Of a stretch of DNA of 7,177 nucleotides, positions 6,121 through 7,177 are shown piece by piece (the first letter of the stretch is position 1; every line of letters begins with the position of its first letter). Location of the stretch: contig JADLDX010000537.1 in assembly GCA_020846515.1 (NCBI GenBank), positions 1 to 7,177 of the forward strand, in the 5' to 3' direction. The DNA comes from Pirellulaceae bacterium (GTDB taxonomy: Bacteria; Planctomycetota; Planctomycetia; Pirellulales; Pirellulaceae). Below the pieces are notes generated by a model. It was not told where the DNA came from. It ran no database searches and worked only from the letters and a program-made list of their open reading frames with translations. The translations under genes and the position numbers were made by a program.

Positions 6121-6202
6121 GGATTGGCCTGAATTTGATAAAGTGAGTCCTGGCGCACAACCGAGGTTATGCGACCGCAATGGTTGGTTGAACTGACTGC
6201 AT

Positions 6203-6215
6203 TATCGGTCCGATA
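6203..6215. other. Short perfect palindrome in the rpsG leader
   Basis: TATCGGTCCGATA is a perfect 6+1+6 palindrome about 85 bp before the rpsG start. In E. coli the rpsL-rpsG spacer is the target of S7 autoregulation; whether this structure serves the same purpose is inference only. Confidence 0.3.
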
Positions 6216-6229
6216 CGGTGCAGTGTTGC

Positions 6230-6280
6230 TTACCGGCAAACTAACTAGACGCTACGCGAAATAGTTTACCGGTAAACTAA
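6230..6280. repeat. 18-bp perfect palindrome with a nearby partial copy, behind rpsL
   Basis: TAGTTTACCGGTAAACTA (6262-6279) is a perfect palindrome. TTACCGGCAAACTAA at 6230-6244 repeats TTACCGGTAAACTAA of 6266-6280 with one mismatch. On the minus strand the palindrome lies just past the minisatellite behind rpsL and is followed by TTTCG, so it could act as a weak terminator or RNA-processing hairpin. A dimeric DNA-binding site is equally possible. Confidence 0.5.
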
Positions 6281-6361
6281 TGAACTATGACTTCAACTGA
6301 ACTATGACTTCAACTGAACTATGACTTCAACTGAACTGTGACTTCAACTGAACTATGACTT
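6281..6361 (-). repeat. 17-bp minisatellite at the 3' end of rpsL (4.8 copies)
   Basis: The unit, read on the minus strand, is AAGTCATAGTTCAGTTG. Four full copies lie at 6345-6361, 6328-6344, 6311-6327 and 6294-6310, with a 13-nt partial copy at 6281-6293. The only variation is one T-to-C change in the second copy. The first copy begins in the rpsL coding sequence and contains its last codons (Lys, Ser) and the TAG stop. The array has no unique spacers, so it is not a CRISPR. It looks like recent slippage duplication of the gene end. Confidence 0.92.
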
Positions 6362-6721
6362 CTTCGCGCCGTAACGACTGCGAGATTGCTTGCGTCCGTT
6401 GACGCCCAGGGTATCGCGGCAACCGCGAACGACTTGATATCGCACACCCGGCAAGTCACGCACACGACCACCACGGATCAACACGATCGAGTGCTCTTGC
6501 AGGTTGTGACCTTCGCCAGGGATATATACGGTGACTTCTTTGGCATTGGACAAACGCACGCGGGTGATCTTCCGCAGAGCCGAGTTGGGCTTCTTCGGCG
6601 TCATCGTGCGAACTTGCAAGCAAACACCTTGCTTTTGTGGACATTTGTCCAAAACCACCGACTTGGTCGGTTTGCGTTGGATGACGCGATTCTTGCGTAC
6701 AAGCTGATTTACAGTTGGCAT
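6353..6721 (-). CDS. rpsL: 30S ribosomal protein S12
   Basis: The product is 122 residues, close to the usual 123-125. S12 sits at the decoding centre and controls accuracy. [23 protein letters not shown] (27-38), [11 protein letters not shown] (41-51), [13 protein letters not shown] (66-78), [12 protein letters not shown] (84-95) and [10 protein letters not shown] at the end are all canonical. Numbering matches M. tuberculosis and E. coli (with Met), so Lys43 is present but position 88, normally Lys, is Arg (codon CGT at 6460-6458). Asp89, the residue methylthiolated in many bacteria, is kept. The stop codon lies inside the first unit of a 17-bp tandem repeat. There is no clear Shine-Dalgarno site. 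It follows tRNA-Leu on the same strand by 130 bp and heads the str-like series rpsL-rpsG-fusA. Confidence 0.98.
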   Translation of the reverse strand: MPTVNQLVRKNRVIQRKPTKSVVLDKCPQKQGVCLQVRTMTPKKPNSALRKITRVRLSNAKEVTVYIPGEGHNLQEHSIVLIRGGRVRDLPGVRYQVVRGCRDTLGVNGRKQSRSRYGAKKS

Positions 6722-6798
6722 AAACTCAACATTCTCAAGTTATTACGTATTCTCACGCCATGGCGCGCTGGACAATCACGACGTTACCGCGCCTGGTC

Positions 6799-6824
6799 TT
6801 GGGCCGCACGCTATCGTGGCCCAA
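6799..6824. other. Hairpin between tRNA-Leu and rpsL
   Basis: TTGGGCC (6799-6805) and GGCCCAA (6818-6824) form a perfect 7-bp stem; ACG/CGT inside can extend it. On neither strand is it followed by a T-tract, so it is more likely a leader or tRNA-trailer structure than a terminator. Two TTTTGGG runs lie next to it on the minus strand. Confidence 0.4.
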
Positions 6825-6851
6825 AACCCAAAAGTATCAGAGACCCTAAAG

Positions 6852-6935
6852 TACCAGAGGTGGGAATCGAACCCACATGACCTTGCGGCCACTGGATTTT
6901 GAATCCAGCGCGTCTGCCTATTCCGCCACTCTGGC
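6852..6935 (-). tRNA. tRNA-Leu, anticodon CAA
   Basis: The gene is 84 nt, a class II tRNA with a long variable arm. The acceptor arms are GCCAGAG and CTCTGGT, with G1 facing U72 as a wobble, and discriminator A73. The anticodon stem CTGGA/TCCAG encloses the loop TTCAAAA, giving anticodon CAA at 6901-6899, which reads UUG codons. The T arm is GTGGG TTCGATT CCCAC. The 3' CCA is not encoded (ACTTT follows) and must be added. It lies upstream of rpsL on the same strand. Confidence 0.95.
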
Positions 6936-7177
6936 TTACTTGGACTTGCGTCCGGTAAGGACCCAAAAATTTACTCGAAGTATCGGGCATCGTACAAGGC
7001 CCACTGAGCCAGCAATGGTTATTATTTTGCAAGTTGTCTGCCAGCCGACCGCCAGAGAGCCAAAAGAGTGCCGCCCGGAAGCCAACAGAGTGCCAAACCT
7101 ACCACGCCAGCCCGCTTTGGGGGTTTACTGGGCAATCAGTTAGGTTTACTATGTGTCTGCCGCCGGCTTCCGACCCC
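6936..7177. other. Upstream region of tRNA-Leu, no gene seen
   Basis: No frame here resembles a protein. A 15-bp near-direct repeat (AGCCAAMAGAGTGCC) occurs at 7058-7072 and 7080-7094, and GGTTTACT occurs twice between about 7120 and 7155. On the minus strand an AT-rich patch (GCAAAATAATAACC near 7020) is the best candidate for the tRNA -10 region, but no clear -35 box is visible. Confidence 0.35.

Noticed and set aside
6121..6180. 20-residue N-terminal extension of S7
   Set aside because: S7 proteins are 156 residues long and start at the MGKI position; the extension has no family similarity.
6281..6361. CRISPR array
   Set aside because: The 17-bp units are directly adjacent with no unique spacers.
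6799..6824. Intrinsic terminator of the tRNA-Leu transcript
   Set aside because: The hairpin is good but neither strand has a T-tract after it.

Overview
The window looks like the chromosome of a planctomycete, probably of the Pirellulaceae. The evidence is a DUF1559 prepilin-like protein, the start of a large surface protein with the planctomycete LExR N-terminal motif, an EF-G diverged from the common EF-G I type, weak or absent Shine-Dalgarno sites on most genes, and a tRNA without an encoded CCA end. No phage, plasmid, CRISPR or complete insertion sequence was seen. All supported genes lie on the minus strand, so transcription runs from right to left.

Right part (about 7177 to 2960) is a translation block. 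In transcription order it holds tRNA-Leu(CAA), rpsL (S12), rpsG (S7), fusA (EF-G) and a small cold-shock-domain protein. This is the order of the classical str operon, but tuf does not follow fusA. The two internal gaps are long (232 and 222 bp). The first carries a 17-bp minisatellite that begins inside the last codons of rpsL, plus perfect palindromes. The second carries a good intrinsic terminator just after rpsG and a possible separate fusA promoter. The cold-shock gene starts 11 bp after the fusA stop and is probably co-expressed with it.

Middle part (about 2960 to 2200) holds kptA (RNA 2'-phosphotransferase). A 13-bp perfect inverted repeat of the REP/RAYT kind fills the gap upstream of it, and a nested CACGGAT/ATCCGTG hairpin lies downstream. 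Both look like small dispersed genomic repeats.

Left part (about 2200 to 1) is accessory. A 530-bp stretch without a convincing gene contains several perfect short hairpins. It is followed by a probable small secreted Cys-rich protein, a 28-bp degenerate copy of that protein's Cys motif, a DUF1559 prepilin-like gene with a good ribosome binding site, and the first 105 codons of a surface protein that runs off the left edge.

The most notable points are two natural substitutions in core translation genes: Arg at S12 position 88, a known streptomycin-resistance position, and Arg in place of the catalytic-tip His of EF-G domain IV together with a rewritten neighbouring loop. No clearly new multi-gene system is visible. 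The least explained material is the Cys-rich small protein with its partial duplicate, and the hairpin-rich gap upstream of it.
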